Assembly: GCF_943734655.1 (NCBI RefSeq)
Contig: NC_071353.1
Span: 77,603,121-77,667,120, forward strand
Source of the DNA: Sabethes cyaneus
Lineage: Eukaryota; Arthropoda; Insecta; Diptera; Culicidae
Reading direction: 5' to 3'
DNA: 64,000 nt
In this document: one piece after another, positions 63,039 to 64,000 of the stretch
Layout: every line of letters begins with the position of its first letter
Numbering within the stretch: the stretch's first letter is position 1
Program-made: the position numbers and the translations under genes
The notes under the pieces: generated by a model
Database searches by the model: none
What the model was told of the DNA's origin: nothing
Seen by the model: only the letters and a program-made list of their open reading frames with translations

Positions 63039-63762
63039 ACACACATCTCATACATTGCATACAATCAACATTTGTTTTGATTTCACACGTTTTAACGGTT
63101 TAATATACGGGACTTAAGTGTTAAAGTTTGAATAACTTTTGAATGAAGCGTCCGATTTTAAATAACTCGGTTTCGTTTGATAGATCTTAGCAGTAATTTT
63201 CAAATAATCATAAAATGTGTGATGTTTTTCATTAAATTAATGCTTATATGTTACATAAATATGTTTTAAATACTATTTTTTCACATTTCTTTATGTAACT
63301 TTCAAACTACAAGTCCAATCGTCATGAAATTTGGAAGTTAAGGGTTTGCAAGGCTCCTCTTTCATATGCAATCAATTTTGTTCAAATCGGTTAAGAGACC
63401 TATGAGATGTTGAAGTCCCATATTTTTCGTATTTTTATACATAACTTTTGAACTAAAAGTCCGATCAGTATGAAATTCAATAGCGACCAATGGGACACCT
63501 AGACCTTTCATTTGACACTAAGAACATTAAAATCGGTCCAGCCATCTCCGAGAAAAGTGAGTGAGATTAAAAGCGTCACATACACACACACACACACACA
63601 TACACACACACACACACATACATACACACACACAGAAAATGCTCAGTTTTCGAAACTGAGTCGAATGGTATATAACATTCGGCCCGCAGGACCTTCTTTC
63701 CATTTCCGGTTTTCCAAGTGATTTCTATACCTTTATACTATATATTTATATAGTAGAAAGGC

Positions 63763-64000
63763 AAAAAGTAAAAAGTTCCATAAAGATCGGCTTTCAACGT
63801 CACGGAATAGCAAAATTTTGATTTGCTTAGTTTGCCGTTCTAGAGGGAGATTTAGCTTTCATTTCCTAACGAGGCCTCCGTAAAATTTTAATCATTAAAA
63901 GATGAAAAAACGCCAAACTATTGAAAACTAATATAAAAGCTTTCCATGCGACAGAATCTAGCTGTTCTTTTCTTTCCAGTCTTTCTTGGTAGAATTAATT
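63763..64000. other. unassigned right edge
   Basis: AT-rich sequence after the S element. I see no element end and no coding signal. Confidence 0.4.

Larger units (their letters stand above)
61036..63762 (-). mobile_element. S-family element copy 2 (about 2.7 kb)
   Basis: On the minus strand it begins GCCTTTCTACTATATAAATA then TATAGTATAAAGG (a hairpin head), followed shortly by a CA tract (63582-63635). It ends GGCTAGGTCACGCCGCTAGG then TGGATTAATTTGG. A-runs flank it on both sides (T-run target). The architecture equals the R family, with a different sequence. It includes the (ATAC)n array and a hairpin. No protein is encoded. Confidence 0.8.

Noticed and set aside
62456..63117. Thr-Tyr-Ile-His repeat protein on the plus strand and its Cys-Met-Tyr-Val shadow
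   Set aside because: It is produced by the (ATAC)n array and has no independent coding evidence.

Overview
This window looks like insect nuclear DNA, most likely from a culicine (Aedes-type) mosquito. It is AT-rich, gene-poor and packed with nested transposon remnants. The repeat families match, from memory, those typical of Aedes genomes; that species inference is mine and was not tested by any search.

Only one host gene is convincingly present: the 5' end of homothorax (hth, MEIS/PREP TALE homeobox family), on the minus strand. A tiny first coding exon (MAQPR, then a GTACGT donor) lies at 36592-36606. The second coding exon at 7281-7531 starts YDDGLHGYGMD, continues with MYDPHAGHRPPG and ends ...KRDKEAIYG before a GTAAGT donor. 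Phases match, so intron 1 is about 29.06 kb (7532-36591), and intron 2 runs off the left edge. The MEIS domain and the homeodomain lie beyond the window. The 5' leader and promoter should lie to the right of 36606.

Region by region. 1-7280 (intron 2): a small palindromic MITE, a Harbinger-like MITE carrying an old SINE, a 175-bp tandem duplication, an unidentified coding-like scrap, and a decayed non-LTR reverse transcriptase on the minus strand. 7532-19500 (intron 1, left): two copies of a TGACGTAGGACTA-ended element filled with about 130-bp internal repeats, plus several hairpins. 20230-28035: one non-LTR retrotransposon broken into four pieces by a 5.3-kb insertion and two MITEs. The 5.3-kb insertion itself holds an RTE-type fragment with a 12-bp target duplication, a hAT MITE, a tRNA-Glu-derived SINE and a small MITE. 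28311-32077: an S-family element carrying a T-family insertion and a long (AC)n. 33-36.6 kb: a near-perfect 215-bp palindrome, a minisatellite and SINEs. 36.6-39.3 kb: repeat-poor sequence upstream of the hth start codon. 39.3-52.6 kb: TIR elements, a Helitron and two paralogous repeat copies, one interrupted by a hAT MITE (8-bp TSD) and the other by a 1,031-bp palindromic TTAA element. 53-64 kb: R and S elements nested up to four deep, with very long (TG)n and (ATAC)n arrays that grew from microsatellite seeds inside the elements.

There is no operon-like or pathway organisation. The interest lies in the hth gene structure, in insertion histories that can be read from paralogous empty sites, and in two related element families (R and S) with palindromic heads, T-run insertion sites and built-in microsatellites.
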